DNA of 64,000 bases. Source: Nicotiana tabacum. Lineage: Eukaryota; Streptophyta; Magnoliopsida; Solanales; Solanaceae. This document shows positions 10,216 to 23,044 of the stretch, piece after piece. The notes beneath the pieces are model-generated. The model worked only from the letters and a program-made list of their open reading frames with translations, was not told where the DNA came from and made no database searches. The first letter of the stretch is position 1. Each line of letters opens with the position of its first letter. Position numbers and translations under genes: made by a program. Location: the NCBI RefSeq assembly GCF_000715075.1, contig NC_134085.1:133252060-133316059 (forward strand), written 5' to 3'.

Positions 10216-11221
10216 CCACAGGAGCACGGTGGAGCATGTAAAATCCCTAAAATACCCTTAGGCAGTGTAAAACCGAAGGGGGTCCAAAATTCTTCCATTT
10301 TTGGTCATTCAAGCTCGGATTTGGGCGATTCCAAAGGGGTTTTTCACGATTACGACTTGGGTAAGTGTTCTATATCCGAAAATGATTACATTTCATGAAT
10401 CTATATCAATATTCATCGTTTGTTTCGGATTTGGATGAATGAAATTGAAGTTTTTGTAAAACTTTCCAAAAATGAAAATTTAGGATTTGAAGGTCTATTT
10501 GACATCGGAATTAGATAATTTTTGTATGGTTGAACTAATATCGGAATGGGTTACCGGATTTTATGAGTTTTGTCGAATTCTAAGATGTGGGCCCCACGGG
10601 CAAAATTTTGGGTTAATTTCGGATTTTGTTGGAAAATTAGTATTTCATATGGAATTAATTCCTATAATTAGTATTGACTAAATTGAATTAACTGTGGCTA
10701 TATTCGGATCGATTGGAGGCCGATTCGAGGGGAAAAGGCATTTCAGAGTAGGATTTTGCTCGGATTGAGGTGAGTAATGATTGTAAATGATGCTCTGAGA
10801 GTTTGAAACCCCGGATTGCACATCGTAGTGCTATATTGATGTGAGACACATGTTTGATGACGAGCGTGTGGTCGTATACTATTGGGGATTGTGACTTGGT
10901 CCATCCCGCATTGATGATTTTACCGCGTATTTGACTGAGACTTATTTGTTTTCATTATGCTTTGGGCTAATTGCCATATTTGGGCTTCGTGCCAATTATT
11001 TGAATCCTTTGGGGATTTTTATTACTATTTCCTCACTGTTTTGACTTATTAATTGAACTCAGTCATGTTATTTTCCACAGTTTTACTACTCAGCCATTTT
11101 TACTCCGTTTTGAGATTTAAATGATATTTTAAATGATGTTTTAGGCTGAGAAATACTGTTTTACTAATGCTCGAGGGGCTTGTGAGTATTTTTAACTGAG
11201 TAAGGACGAGGGCCTAGTTGT

Positions 11222-11610
11222 GAGAAAAAATTGATACTAATTGAGGCCGAGGGCCTGAGATATGTACGCCACGAGGTGGCTTGTTGATATTGTTTATGAG
11301 GCCGAGGGCCTGAGATACCTATATATGCCACGAGGTGGCTTGACTGATATGAGGCTAAGGGCCTAGATTTGATGCCACGAGATGGCTTGATATTGCACTT
11401 GGGCCGTAAGGGGCCCCTCCCGGAGTCTGTACACCTCCAGTGAGCGCGGGTACCCATTGTGATATGATATTGAGCCTGAGGGGCTGTCATTATTATGATA
11501 TTGAGCCCGAGGGGCTGGCACTGTTCTGATATTGAGCCCGGGGGGCTGGTTTTGTTGATATTATGCCCGAGGGGCGGTTTATTGTACATGTTTTGCCCGA
11601 GGGGCTGTTT
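11222..11610 (+). repeat. Array of mini-hairpin words in solo LTR
   Basis: Alternating words AGGCCGAGGGCCT, GCCACGAGGTGGC (11268-11280, 11327-11339) and GCCCGAGGGGC (five or so copies, 11465-11605) stand every 25-50 bp. Each folds on itself with a 3-base loop (for example GCCAC-GAG-GTGGC). They fall in the downstream part of the LTR. Confidence 0.8.
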
Positions 11611-12690
11611 ACATTTCTATCATTTTATTACTCACTTGTAAACTACTTGCTTTACTTGTTGGAAAAAAGGGATTTTCACTTGATTTCTCACTGCTTTACT
11701 ATTTAAAGTGATTTTACTGCTTCAGTATGGAATGCCTTGTGTTTTTACGTGATTTCTTATCTTCAGTCATTATTTATATTTATTACTCACTAGATCGGAG
11801 TACTCACATTACTCCTTTCACCATATGTGCAGATTCAGGCGTTGCTGGTTCCGCTCCTAAGTGCTGATTTCCTCCAGTTTCAGGCGGCTTTCAGGGATTA
11901 CAAGGTAGTTGTTGACGTCCGCAGCCCCGTGTCTCTATTATCTCGTCTTCTATATTCCATACGGACATTGTACTAGTTATTGGATTTAGCAGACTTGTAT
12001 TATGACTCATAGATGCTCATGACTTGTGAAACTCCGGTTAGGGCTGTGTCAGACTGGACTTTCGCATTATTATCTATATTTGTATTAATTAACTATTTTA
12101 AAAGATGATTTGGGTTTAGTCGGTTGACCTTGTCTTCACGAGAGGCACCATCACGACCGAGTTCGGGGTTAAGGTCGTGACATAATCTCTAAGATAATAT
12201 GCTTTTCAATGAATATATTTCCTTTAAATAAATATCTTTCAAATAAGCATCTTTCGAATAAAATTCTTTCGAGTAAAGGTCACCTTGTGACGCCTCATTC
12301 ACTTAACATAAAGTAGAGTACAACTTCCAACTCAATTAGGAAATCAACAAGAAAAGATGAAGTTATTTTTTTTTGAAATCATTTGATAAAGAAGATACCC
12401 TTTTCAATTAAAGTACAATATTGAATGAATTATTACCTTTAATACGAAAAATCAATTAATTATAACATAGTAGAAATTCCTTTTTAAGTAAAGTATAACC
12501 TCAAACGATTTAAGAAAAATTTAGTTGAGAAATCAATTGAGTTAAAAATGTAACAATTGTTGGAATTTGGAGTATTAAACATATAAAAAAGGTAAAAATA
12601 TAATATCAAGAGAATTGTAAAGGAACCAAAATCCAACCACTAACAAGAATAAGGAAAATAAAGGCAGATTTCACTTTCTTTTCATATCTT

Positions 12691-12870
12691 GTTGCAGGCG
12701 TGCAACCCGATACCATTTCCTGTATATCGTGGCAGGCGTGCCACCCGCTCCCATTTCATGTATCTCGTGGTAGGCATACCACCCGCTCCCATTTCATTAT
12801 ATCTTGTGGTAGGCGTACCACCCGCTACCATTTCATTATATCTTGTGGTAGGCGTACCACCCGCTCCCAG
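12691..12870 (-). repeat. Hairpin-word array (GGCG loop) in element B left LTR
   Basis: Five words at 38-39 bp spacing: GTTGCAGGCGTGCAAC (12691-12706), GTGGCAGGCGTGCCAC (12729-12744), GTGGTAGGCATACCAC (12767-12782), then GTGGTAGGCGTACCAC at 12806-12821 and 12845-12860. Each has a 6-bp stem and a 4-base loop. Three different stem sequences are present, all fully paired. The spacer words CCCGCTCCCATTTCAT are also repeated. Confidence 0.9.
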
Positions 12871-12889
12871 TTACAAGCGAATAATAATC

Positions 12890-13050
12890 ACAAAGAATCC
12901 CGGCAAGGGAACAAGAGCAATATAACAACTTCCTAGCAAGGGAACAATGATATTTCAACAACATCCCGACAAGGGAACAATACTATCAAAACAAACATCT
13001 CGACAAGGGAACAATAATATCAAACAAACATCCCGGCAAGGGAACAATGG
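12890..13050 (-). repeat. CCCGGCAAGGGAACAA word array
   Basis: Six units of the form TCCCGGCAAGGGAACAA (variants with GACAA or TAGCAA) at 30-40 bp spacing. TCCC can pair with GGGA across the loop. The same array is at 29720-29880 in the right LTR and inverted near 7579-7655 in LTR A. Confidence 0.8.
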
Positions 13051-13744
13051 TGGTAATAACATATGAAGCGCAATAAACCACAACGGAGTCATAACAATTA
13101 TAATATTGTCACGACCCCAACCCCGGTCGTGATGGCGCCCAACACACTGCTAGGCAAGCCTGACCAACTAACAACCCTTTCTGTTTTCTTATAAAAATCA
13201 TTATCAGCAAACACAGTTAAATTGCTAAATTAGTCCAATAAGAGTTTAAGACAACGAGTTAAATATGCAGAAATTCAGATGATAATACCACTACATAGCA
13301 CATACAGATCTGGTGTTACAAGTCTAGAGCCTCTAGTACAAGTTTAACAACCTAATACATGTCCATCTAGGGAATACTAATAAATAACAAGGATAAAAGG
13401 GAGAGATCAGGGCTGCGGACGCCATGCAGCTACCTCGATGCTCCCGGATATGCGCTTCTCAACTGAAATAATCCTTACTCAGCCTCAGATGCACCTGGAT
13501 CTGCACGCAAGGTGCAGGGAGTAATGTGAGTACTCCGACCCAGTGAGTAATAAGCATAAATAATGACTAAGAATAAGAAATCACGGATAACACAGAGTAA
13601 TCTATACTACCGCAGTTTAAAAACAAGTAATATGAGAGTAATAAACCAATGGAAGCGAAATGTAGAAATACTACAAGAAATAAGCAGTTTAGTGATAGAC
13701 ATATAAAGAGAAATCAACACATAGAACGGTACCCTATAGTACCC

Positions 13745-13759
13745 GCTGCGGCGTGCAGC
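13745..13759 (-). repeat. Hairpin word with GCTGC/GCAGC stem
   Basis: GCTGCGGCGTGCAGC in tandem copy 1: stem GCTGC/GCAGC with GGCGT loop. Later copies have partly broken versions (for example near 15141 and 17929). Confidence 0.6.
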
Positions 13760-16700
13760 CTGCTCCATTTATTTATCGTCGACGGCGCTCACTAGGTGTG
13801 TGCAGACTCCGGGAGGGGCCCCTTGCGGCCCCAGAGCAATATCAAGCCATCTCATGGCATCAAATCTAGGCCCTTGGCCTCATATCAATATCAGTATAAC
13901 ACTGGTGTGGTGCGCAGCCCAATCCCATAGTATCCTCACATCTGGCCCTTGGCCGTACTCAATCCAGAAATCATATAAGCCCCTCGGGCAATAGTAAAAT
14001 AGTAGTTCTCAGCCCAAAACATCATTTAATATATCTTTTGGTTTCAAAAATCGAGTAAAAGTGGCTGAGTTGTAAGACAGTAGAAAACGGTACGACTGAG
14101 TTCAAGTAGTAAGTCAAACAGTGAGGAAATAGTAAATAAACTCCCCGAAGGATTCAAAGAATTGGCAAGAAGCCCAAATATGACAATCAGTCCAAATAAT
14201 GATGATAACAAATAAGCTATAATCAAATACGCAGTAGAAACATCACTTGGGACGGACCAACTCACAATCCCCACTAGTAAACGACCCGTGCTCATTATCA
14301 AGAGCGTGTCTCACCTCAATATAGCACTACGATGTGCAAATTCGGGGTTTCAAACCCTCAGGACATCATTTACATTCATTACTCACCTCGAACCGGCGAA
14401 ATCTCTATCTCGCGATGCCTTTGCCCCTCAAATCGGCCTCCACGTGCGTCGAATCTATCCAAAATCAGAACGAATACGTCACAATATGCTAAGGGAACAA
14501 AGCCCAAGCGAAAAAAATCAACAACGGGCACTATTCCTAAAATTACCAAAACCCGAGCCCCGGGCCCATGTCTCGCAATTTGACAAAATTCACAAAACTA
14601 GAATCCTTATACTCTTACGAGTCTAACCATACAAAAATTATCCAATTCCGATACCATTTGGTCCCTCAAATCATCGTTTTACATTTTTGAAAGGTTTCAC
14701 AATTTTCTTCCCAAATTCCATCCCAAATCACGAATTAAATCATGAATTCAGTGATAGATTCATGTAATCTAGCCAAATCTGAGTTAAATTCACTTACCCC
14801 GATCAGGGATGCGGACGCCATGCAGCTACCTCGATGCTCCCGGATATGCGCTTCTCAACTGAAATAATCCTCACTCAGCCTCAGATGCACCTGGATCTGC
14901 ACGCAAGGTGCAGGGAGTAATGTGAGTACTTCGACCCAATGAGTAATAAGCATAAATAATGACTGAGAATAAGAAAACACGGAAAACACAGAGTAATCTA
15001 TATTGCGGCAGTTTAAAAACAAGTAATATGAGAGTAATAAACCAACGGAAGTGAAATGTAGAATTACTACAAGAAATAAGCAGTTAAGTGACAGACATAT
15101 TAAGAGAAATCAACACATAGAACGGTACCCTATAGTACTCGCTGCGGCGTGCAGGCCACTCCATTTATTTATCGTCGACAACGCTCACTAGGGGTGTGCA
15201 GATTCCGGAAGGGGCCCCTTGCGGCCCAAGCGCAATATCAAACAATCCCGTGGCATCAAATCTAGGCCCTCGGCCTCATATCAATATCAGTATAACACTG
15301 TTGCGGCGTGCAGCCCGATCCCATAGTATCCTCACATCTGGCCCTTGGCCGTACTTAGTCCAGAAATCATATAAGCCCCTCGGGCAATAGTAAAATAGTA
15401 GTTCTTAGTCAAAAACATCATTTAATATATCTTTTAGTTTCAAAAATCGAGTAAAAGTGGCTGAGTTGTAAGACAGTAGAAAACGGTACGACTGAGCTCA
15501 AGTAGTAAGTCAAATAGTGAGGAAATAGTAAATAAACTCCCTGGAGGTTCAAAGAATTGGCAAGAAGCCCGAATATGACAATCAGTCCAAATAATAATGA
15601 TAACAACTAAGCTTTAATTAAATACACAGTAGAAGCATCACTCGAGACGGACCAAGTCACAATCCCCAATAGTAAATGACCCGCGCTCATCATCAAGCGC
15701 GTGTCTCACCTTAATATAGCACTACGATGTGCAAATTCGGGGTTTCAAACCCTCAGGGCATCATTTACATTCATTACTCACCTTGAACCGGCCAAATCTC
15801 TATCTCGCGATGCCTTTTCCCCTCAAATTAGCCTCCACGTGCGTCGAATCTATCCAAAATCAGAACAAATACGTCACAAAATGCTAAGGGAACAAAGCCC
15901 AAGCGAAAACAATCAACAAAAGGCACTATTCCCGAAATTACCAAAACCCGAGCCTCGGGCCCATGTCTCAAAATTTGACCAAATTCACAAAACTAGAATC
16001 CTTATACTCTCACGAGTCTAACCATACCAAAATTATCCAATTCCGATACCATTTGGTCCCTCAAATCATCGTTTTACATTTATGAAATGTTTCACAATTT
16101 TCTTCCTAAATTCCATCCCAAATCACGAACTAAATGATGAATTCAGTGATAGATTCATGTACTCTTGCCAAATTTGAGTTAAAGATAGAATGGAGAGATC
16201 AGGGCTGCGGACGCCATGCAGCTACCTCGATGCTCCCGGATATGCGCTGCTCAACTGAAATAATCCTCACTCAGCCTCAGATGCACCTGGATCTGCACGC
16301 AAGGTGCAGGAAGTAATGTGAGTACTCCGACCCAGTGAGTAATAAGCATAAATAATGACTGAGAATAAGAAATCACGGAAAACACATAGTAATCTATACT
16401 GCGGCAGTTTAAAAACAAGTAATATGAGAGTAATAAACCAATGGAAGCGAAATGTAGAAATACTACAAGAAATAAGCAGTTAAGTGACAGACATATAAAG
16501 AGAAATCAACACATAGAACGGTACCCTATAGTACCCGTTGTGGCGTGCAGCCCGCTTTATTTATTTATCGTCGACGGCGCTCACTGGGGGTGTGCAGACT
16601 CCGGGAGGGGACCCTTGCGGCCCAAGCGCAATATCAAGCCATCTCGTGGCATCAAATCTAGGCCCTCGGCCTCATATCAATATCAGTATAACACTGCTGC

Positions 16701-19700
16701 GGTCGCATCCCGATCCCATAGTATCCTCACATCTGGCCCTTGGACGTACTCAGTCAAGAAATCATATAAGCCCCTGGGGCAATAGTAAAATAGTAGTTCT
16801 CAGTCCAAAACATCATTTAGTATATCTTTTAGTTTCAAAAATTGAGTAAAAGTGGCTGAGTTGTAAGACAGTAGAAAACGGTACGACTGAGTTCAAGTAG
16901 TAAGTCAAACAGTGAAGAAATAGTAAATAAACTCCCCGGAGGGTTCAAAGAATTGGCAAGAAGCCCAAATATGACAATCAGTCCAAATAATGATGATAAC
17001 AACTAAGCTTTAATTAAATACACTGTAGAAGCATCACTCGGGACGGACAAGTCAAAATCCCCAATAGTAAACGACCCGCGCTCATCATCAAGCGCGTGTC
17101 TCACCTCAATATAGCACTGCGATGTGCAAATTCGGGGTTTCAAACCCTAAGGACATCATTTACATTCATTACTCACCTCGAACCAGCGAAATCTCTAGCT
17201 CGCGACGCGTTTGCCCCTCAAATCGGCCTCCACGTGCGTCGAATCTATCCAAAATCAGAACAAATACATCACAATATACTAAGGGAACAAAGCCCAAGCG
17301 AAAACAATCAACAAAAGGCACTATTCCCGAAATTACCAAAACCCGAGCCCCGGGCCCATGTCTCGAAATTTGACCAAATTCACAAAACTAGAATCCTTAT
17401 ACTCTCACGAGTCTAACCATACCAAAATTATCCAATTCCGATACCATTTGGTCCCTCAAATCATCGTTTTACATTTATGTAATATTTCACAATTTTCTTC
17501 CTAAATTCAATCCCAAATCACGAATTAAATGATGAATTCAGTGATAGATTCATGTACTCTAGCCAAATCTGAGTTAAAATCACTTACCCCAATCAGGGCT
17601 GCAGACGCCATGCAGCTACCTCGATACTCCCGGATATGCGCTGCTCAACTGAAATAATCCTCACTCAGCCTCAGATGCACCTGGATCTGCACGCAAGGTA
17701 CAGGGAGTAATGTGAGTACTCCGACCCAGTGAGTAATAAGCATAAATAATAACTGAGAATAAGAAATCACGGAAAACACAAAGCAATTTATACTGTGGCA
17801 GTTTAAAAACAAGTAATATGAGAGTAATAAACCAATGGAAGCAAAATGTAGAAATACTACAAGAAATAAGCAGTTAAGTGACAGACATATAAAGAAAAAT
17901 CAACACATAGAATGGCACCCTATAGTACCCGCAGCGGCGTGCAACCCGCTCCATTTATTTATCGTCGACGACGCTCACTGGGGGTGTGCAGACTCCGGGA
18001 GGGGCCCCCTGCGGCCCAAGTGCAATATCAAGCCATCTCGTGGCATCAAATCTAGGCCCTAGGCCTCATATCAATATCAGCATAACACTGCGGCGGCGTG
18101 CAGCCCGATCCCATAGTATCCTCACATTTGGCCATTGGCCATACTCAGTCCAGAAATCATATAAGCCCCTCGGGCAATAGTAAAATAGTAGTTCTCAGTC
18201 CAAAACATCATTTAATATATCTTTTAGTTTCAAAAATTGAGTAAAAGTGGCTGAGTTGTAAGACAGTAGAAAAAACGGTACGACTGAGTTCAAGTAGTAA
18301 GTCAAACAGTGAGGAAATAGTAAATAAACTCCCAGGAGGGTTCAAAGAATTGGCAAGAAGCCCAAATATGACAATCAGTCCAAATAATGGTGATAACAAA
18401 TAAGCTATAATCAAATACGCAGTAGTAGCATCACTCGGGACGGACCAAGTCACAATCCCCAGTAACGCACGACCACACGCCCGTCATCAAGCGTGTGTCT
18501 CACCTCAATATAGCACTACGATGTGCAAATCGGGGGTTTCAAACCCTCAGGACATCATTTACATTCATTACTCATCTCGAACCTGCGAAATCTCTAGCTC
18601 GCGATGCCTTTGCCCCTAAAATTCGCCTCCACGTGCGTCGAATCTATCCAAAATCAGAACGAATACGACACAATATGCTAAGGGAACACATCCCAAGCGA
18701 AAACAATCAACAAAGGGCATTATTCCCGAAATTACCAAAACACGAGCCCCGGGCCCAAGTCTCGCAATTTGACAAAATACACAAAACTAGAATCCTTATA
18801 TTCTCACAAGTCTAACCATACCCAAATTATCCAATTCCGATACCATTTGGTCCCTCAAATTATCGTTTTACATTTTTGAAAGGTTTCACAATTTTCTTCC
18901 CAAATTCCATCCCAAATGACGAATTAAATGATGAATTCAGTGATAGATTCATGTACTCTAGCCAAATCTGAGTTAAAATCACTTACCCCGATCAGGGCTG
19001 CGGACGCCATGCAGCTTCCTCGATGCTCCCGGATATGCGCTGCTCAACTGAAATAATCCTCACTCAGCCTCAGATGCACCTGGATCTGCACGCAAGGTGC
19101 AGGAAGTAATGTGAGTACTCCGACCCAGTGAGTAATAAGCATAAATAATGACTGAGAATAAGAAATCACGGAAAACACAGAGTAATCTATGCTGCGGCAG
19201 TTTAAAAACAAGTAATATGAGAGTAATAAACCTATTGAAGCGAAATGTAGAAATACTACAAGAAATAAGCAGTTAAGTGATAGTCAAATAAATAAATGCA
19301 ACACATAGTACGGTACCCTATAGTACCCGCTGCGGCGCGCAGCCCGATCCATTTATTTATCGTCGACGGCGCTCACTAAGAGTGTGCAGACTCCGATAGG
19401 GGCCCCTTACGGCCCAAGCGCAATATCAAGCCATCTCGTGGCATCAAATCTAGGCCCTCGACCTCATATCAATATCAGTATAACCATTGTTGCGAAGCGC
19501 ATCCCGATCCCATAGTATCCTCACATTTGGCCCTTGGACGTACTCAGTCAAGAAATCATATAAGCCCCTCGGGCAATATTAAAATAGTAGTTCTCAGTCC
19601 AAAACATCATTTAATATATCTTTTAGTTTCAAAAATTGAGTAAAAGTGGATGAGTTGTAAGACAGTAGAAAACGGTACGACTGAGTTCAAGTAGTAAGTC

Positions 19701-21235
19701 AAATAGTAAGGAAATAGTAAATAAACACCCCGGAGCGTTCAAAGAATTGGCAAGAAGCCCAAATATGACAATCAGTCCAAATAATGATGATAACAAATAA
19801 GGTATAATCATATACGCAGTAGAAGCATCACTCGGGACGGACCATGTCACAATCCCCAATAGTAAACGACCCGCGCTCATCATCAAGCGCGTGTCTCACC
19901 TCAATATAGCACTGTGATGTGCAACTTCGGGGTTTCAAACCCTTAGGACATCATTTACATTCATTACTCACCTCGAACCGGCGAAATCTCTAGCTCGCGA
20001 CGCCTTTGCCCATCAAATCGGCCTCCACGTGCGTCGAATCTATCCAAAATCAGAACAAATACGTCACAATATGCTAAGGGAACAAAGCCCAAGCGAAAAC
20101 AATCAACAAAAGACACTATTCCCGAAATTACCAAAACCCGAGCCCCAGGACCATGTCTCGAAATTTGACCAAATTCACAAAACTAGAATCCTTATACTCT
20201 CACGAGTCTAACCATACAAAAATTATCGAATTCTGATATCATTTAGTCCCTCAAATCATCTTTTTACATTTATGAAATATTTCACAATTTTCTTCCTAAA
20301 TTCCATCCCAAATCACGAATTAAATGATGAATTTAGTGATAGATTCATGTACTCTTGCCAAATCTGAGTTAAAATCACTTACCCCGATCAGGGCTGAAGA
20401 CGCCATGCAGCTACCTCGATGCTCCCGGATATGCGCTGCTCAACTGAAATAATCCTCACTCAGCCTCAGATGTACCTGGATCTGCACGCAAGGTGCAGGG
20501 AGTAATGTGAGTACTCCGACCCAGTGAGTAATAAGCATAAATAATAACTGAGAATAAGAAATCACGGAAAACACAGAGTAATCTATACTGCGGCAGTTTA
20601 AAAACAAGTAATATTAGAGTAATAAACCAATGGAAGTGAAACGTAGAAATACCACAAGAAATAAGCAGTTAAGTGACAGACATATAAAGAAAAATCAACA
20701 CATAGAACGGCACCCAATAGTACCCGCAGCGGCGTGCAGCCCGCTCCATTTATTTATCGTCGACGGCGCTCACTGGGGGTGTGCAGACTCCGGGAGGGCC
20801 CCCCTGCAGCCCAAGCGCAGAATCAAGACATCTCGTGGCATCAAATCTAGGCCCTCGCCTCATATCAATATCAGTATAACACTGCGGCGGCGCGCAGCCC
20901 GATCCCATAGTATCCTCACATTTGGCCATTGGCCATACTCAGTCCAGAAATCATATAAGCCCCTCGGGCAATAGTAAAATAGTAGTTCTCAGTCCAAAAC
21001 ATCATTTAATATATCTTTTAGTTTCAAAAATTGAGTAAAAGTGGCTGAGTTGTAAGACAGTAGAAAACGGTACGACTGAGTTCAAGTAGTAAGTCAAACA
21101 GTGAGGAAATAGTAAATAAACTCCCCGGAGGGTTCAAAGAATTGGCAAGAAGCCCAAATAGGACAATCAGTCCAAATAATGATGATAACAAATAAGCTAT
21201 AATCAAATACGCAGTAGAAGCATCACTCGGGACGG

Positions 21236-21330
21236 AGGGAACACATCCCGAGTGAACACATCCCAAAATTCGCCTCCACGTGCGTCGAGCCCCGGGCCTC
21301 CACATCCCAAGCGAAAACAATCTACAAAGG
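21236..21330 (-). repeat. Scrambled segment in tandem copy 6
   Basis: After GGGACGGA the expected sequence is replaced by short shuffled pieces (GGGAACACATCCC twice, CGCCTCCACGTGCGTCGA, GCCCCGGGCC). All of them occur elsewhere in the unit. It accounts for the 1218-bp length of this copy. Confidence 0.7.
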
Positions 21331-23014
21331 GCATTATTCCCGAAATTACCAAAACACGAGCCCCGGGCCCAAGTCTCGCAATTTGACAAAATACACAAAA
21401 CTAGAATCCTTATATTCTCACAAGTCTAACCATACCCAAATTATCCAATTCCGATACCATTTGGTCCCTCAAATTATCGTTTTATATTTTTGAAAGGTTT
21501 CACAATTTTCTTCCCAAATTCCATCCCAAATCACGAATTAAATGATGAATTCAGTGATAGATTAATGTAGTCTAGCCAAATCTGAATTAAAATCACTTAC
21601 CCCGATCAGGGCTGCGGACGCCATGCAGCTACCTCGATGCTCCCGGATATGCGCTGCTCAACTAAAATAATCCTCACTCAGCCTCAGATGCACCTGGATC
21701 TGCACGCAAGGTGCAGGAAGTAATGTGAGTACTCCGACCCAGTGAGTAATAAGCATAAATAATGACTGAGAATAAGAAATCACGGAAAACACAAAGTAAT
21801 CTATACTGCGGCAGTTTAAAAACAAGTAATATGAGAGTAATAAACCTATGGAAGCAAAATGTAGAAATACTACAAGAAATAAGCTGTTAAGTGACAGACA
21901 TATAAAGAGAAATCAACATATAGAACGGTACCCTATAGTACACGTTGCGGCGTTCACCCCGATCCATTTATTTATCGTCGACAGCGCTCACTGGGAGTGT
22001 GCAGACTCCGGCAGGGGCCTCTTGCGGCCCAAGCGCAATATCAAGCCATCTCATGGAATCAAATCTAGACCCTCGGCCTCATATCAATATCAGTATAACA
22101 CTGCTGCGGCCGCATCCCGATCCCATAGTATCCTCACATCTGGCCCTTGGCCGTACTCAGTCAAAAAATCATATAAGCTCCTCGGGCAATAGTAAAATAG
22201 TAGTTCTCAGTCAAAAACATCATGTAATATATCTTTTAGTTTCATAAGTCGAGTAAAAGTGGCTGAGTTGTAAGACAGTAGAAAACGGTACGACTAAGTT
22301 CAAGTAGTAAGTCAAACAATGAGGAAATAGTAAATAAACTCCCCGGAGGGTTCAAAGAAATGGCAAGAAGCCCAAATATGACAATCAGTCCAAATAATGA
22401 TGATAACAAATAAGCTATAATCAAATACGCAGTAGTGGCATCACTTGGGACGGACCAACTCACAATCCCCAATAGTAAACGACCCGTGCTCATCATCAAG
22501 CGTGCGTCGAATTTACATTCATTACTCATCTCGAACCTGCGAAATCTCTAGCTCGCGATGCCTTTGCCCCTAAAATTCGCCTCCACGTGCGTCGAATTTA
22601 TCCAAAATCAGAACGAATATGTCACAATATGCTAAGGGAATAAAGCCCAAGCGAAAACAATCAACAAAGGGCACTATTCCCGAAATTACCAAAACCTGAG
22701 CCCCGGGCCCACATCTCGAAATTTGACCAAATTTACAAAACTAGAATCCTTATACTTTCGCGAGTCTAACCATACCAAAATTATCCAATTCAGATACCAT
22801 TTGGTCCCTCAAATCATCGTTTTACATTTTTGAAAGATTTCATAATTTTCTTCCCAAATCACGAATTAAATGATGAATTCAGTGATAGATTCATGTACTC
22901 TAGCCAAATCTGAGTTAAAATCACTTACCCCGATAAATTTCTTGAAAAACCTTTGAAAAATCGTCAAAATCCGAGCTCTCTAGGTCAAAATATTAAATAA
23001 AATCCAAAACCTTG

Positions 23015-23022
23015 TATTTATA
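23015..23022 (-). promoter_or_regulatory. Putative LTR TATA box
   Basis: Minus strand TATAAATA, matching the TATA-like site at 471-480 in the other family C copy. Confidence 0.5.
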
Positions 23023-23044
23023 GAGTACCCCTCAGATTTCGGTC

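Larger units (their letters stand above)
9450..12182 (+). mobile_element. Solo LTR, Tekay-related, plus orientation
   Basis: 2733 bp starting TGTAATGACCCGACC and ending GGTCGTGACA, flanked by TAATC on both sides. No internal region is present, so it is a solo LTR left by LTR-LTR recombination. It is homologous to the inverted LTRs at 13109-24083 and 40753-43713, and carries the 1.4-kb region of the former only once. Inside are a CG-rich cluster (10128-10215) and a hairpin-word array (11222-11610). Confidence 0.95.
12183..13108 (-). mobile_element. 3' LTR of element B, piece 2
   Basis: Collinear with about 28963-29934 of the right LTR, between the two solo LTR insertions. Begins with the TAATC target duplication and ends at the insertion point of the expanded LTR. 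Confidence 0.88.
13405..22931 (-). repeat. Seven tandem copies of a ~1.4-kb unit inside the LTR
   Basis: The anchor GATCAGGGCTGCGGACGCCA recurs at 13405, 14801, 16197, 17591 (first base changed), 18990, 20386 and 21604; the last unit ends at CACTTACCCCGATAAATTTC near 22931. Spacings are 1396, 1396, 1394, 1399, 1396, 1218 and about 1328 bp. Copy 6 is shortened and scrambled, and copy 7 lacks about 70 bp. Repeated reading frames of about 100 residues inside the units are antisense to the LTR and look incidental. Confidence 0.95.

Noticed and set aside
12691..13050. Regularly spaced palindromic repeats resembling a CRISPR array
   Set aside because: The spacers are themselves repeated, the words vary, there are no cas genes, and they lie inside plant LTRs.
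14288..18815. Repeated ~106-residue reading frames (MSHLNIALRC...) in successive 1.4-kb units
   Set aside because: They are copies of one antisense stretch of a young tandem repeat. The frame is broken in the older single-copy relative at about 42090-42410, and there is no protein-like composition or motif.
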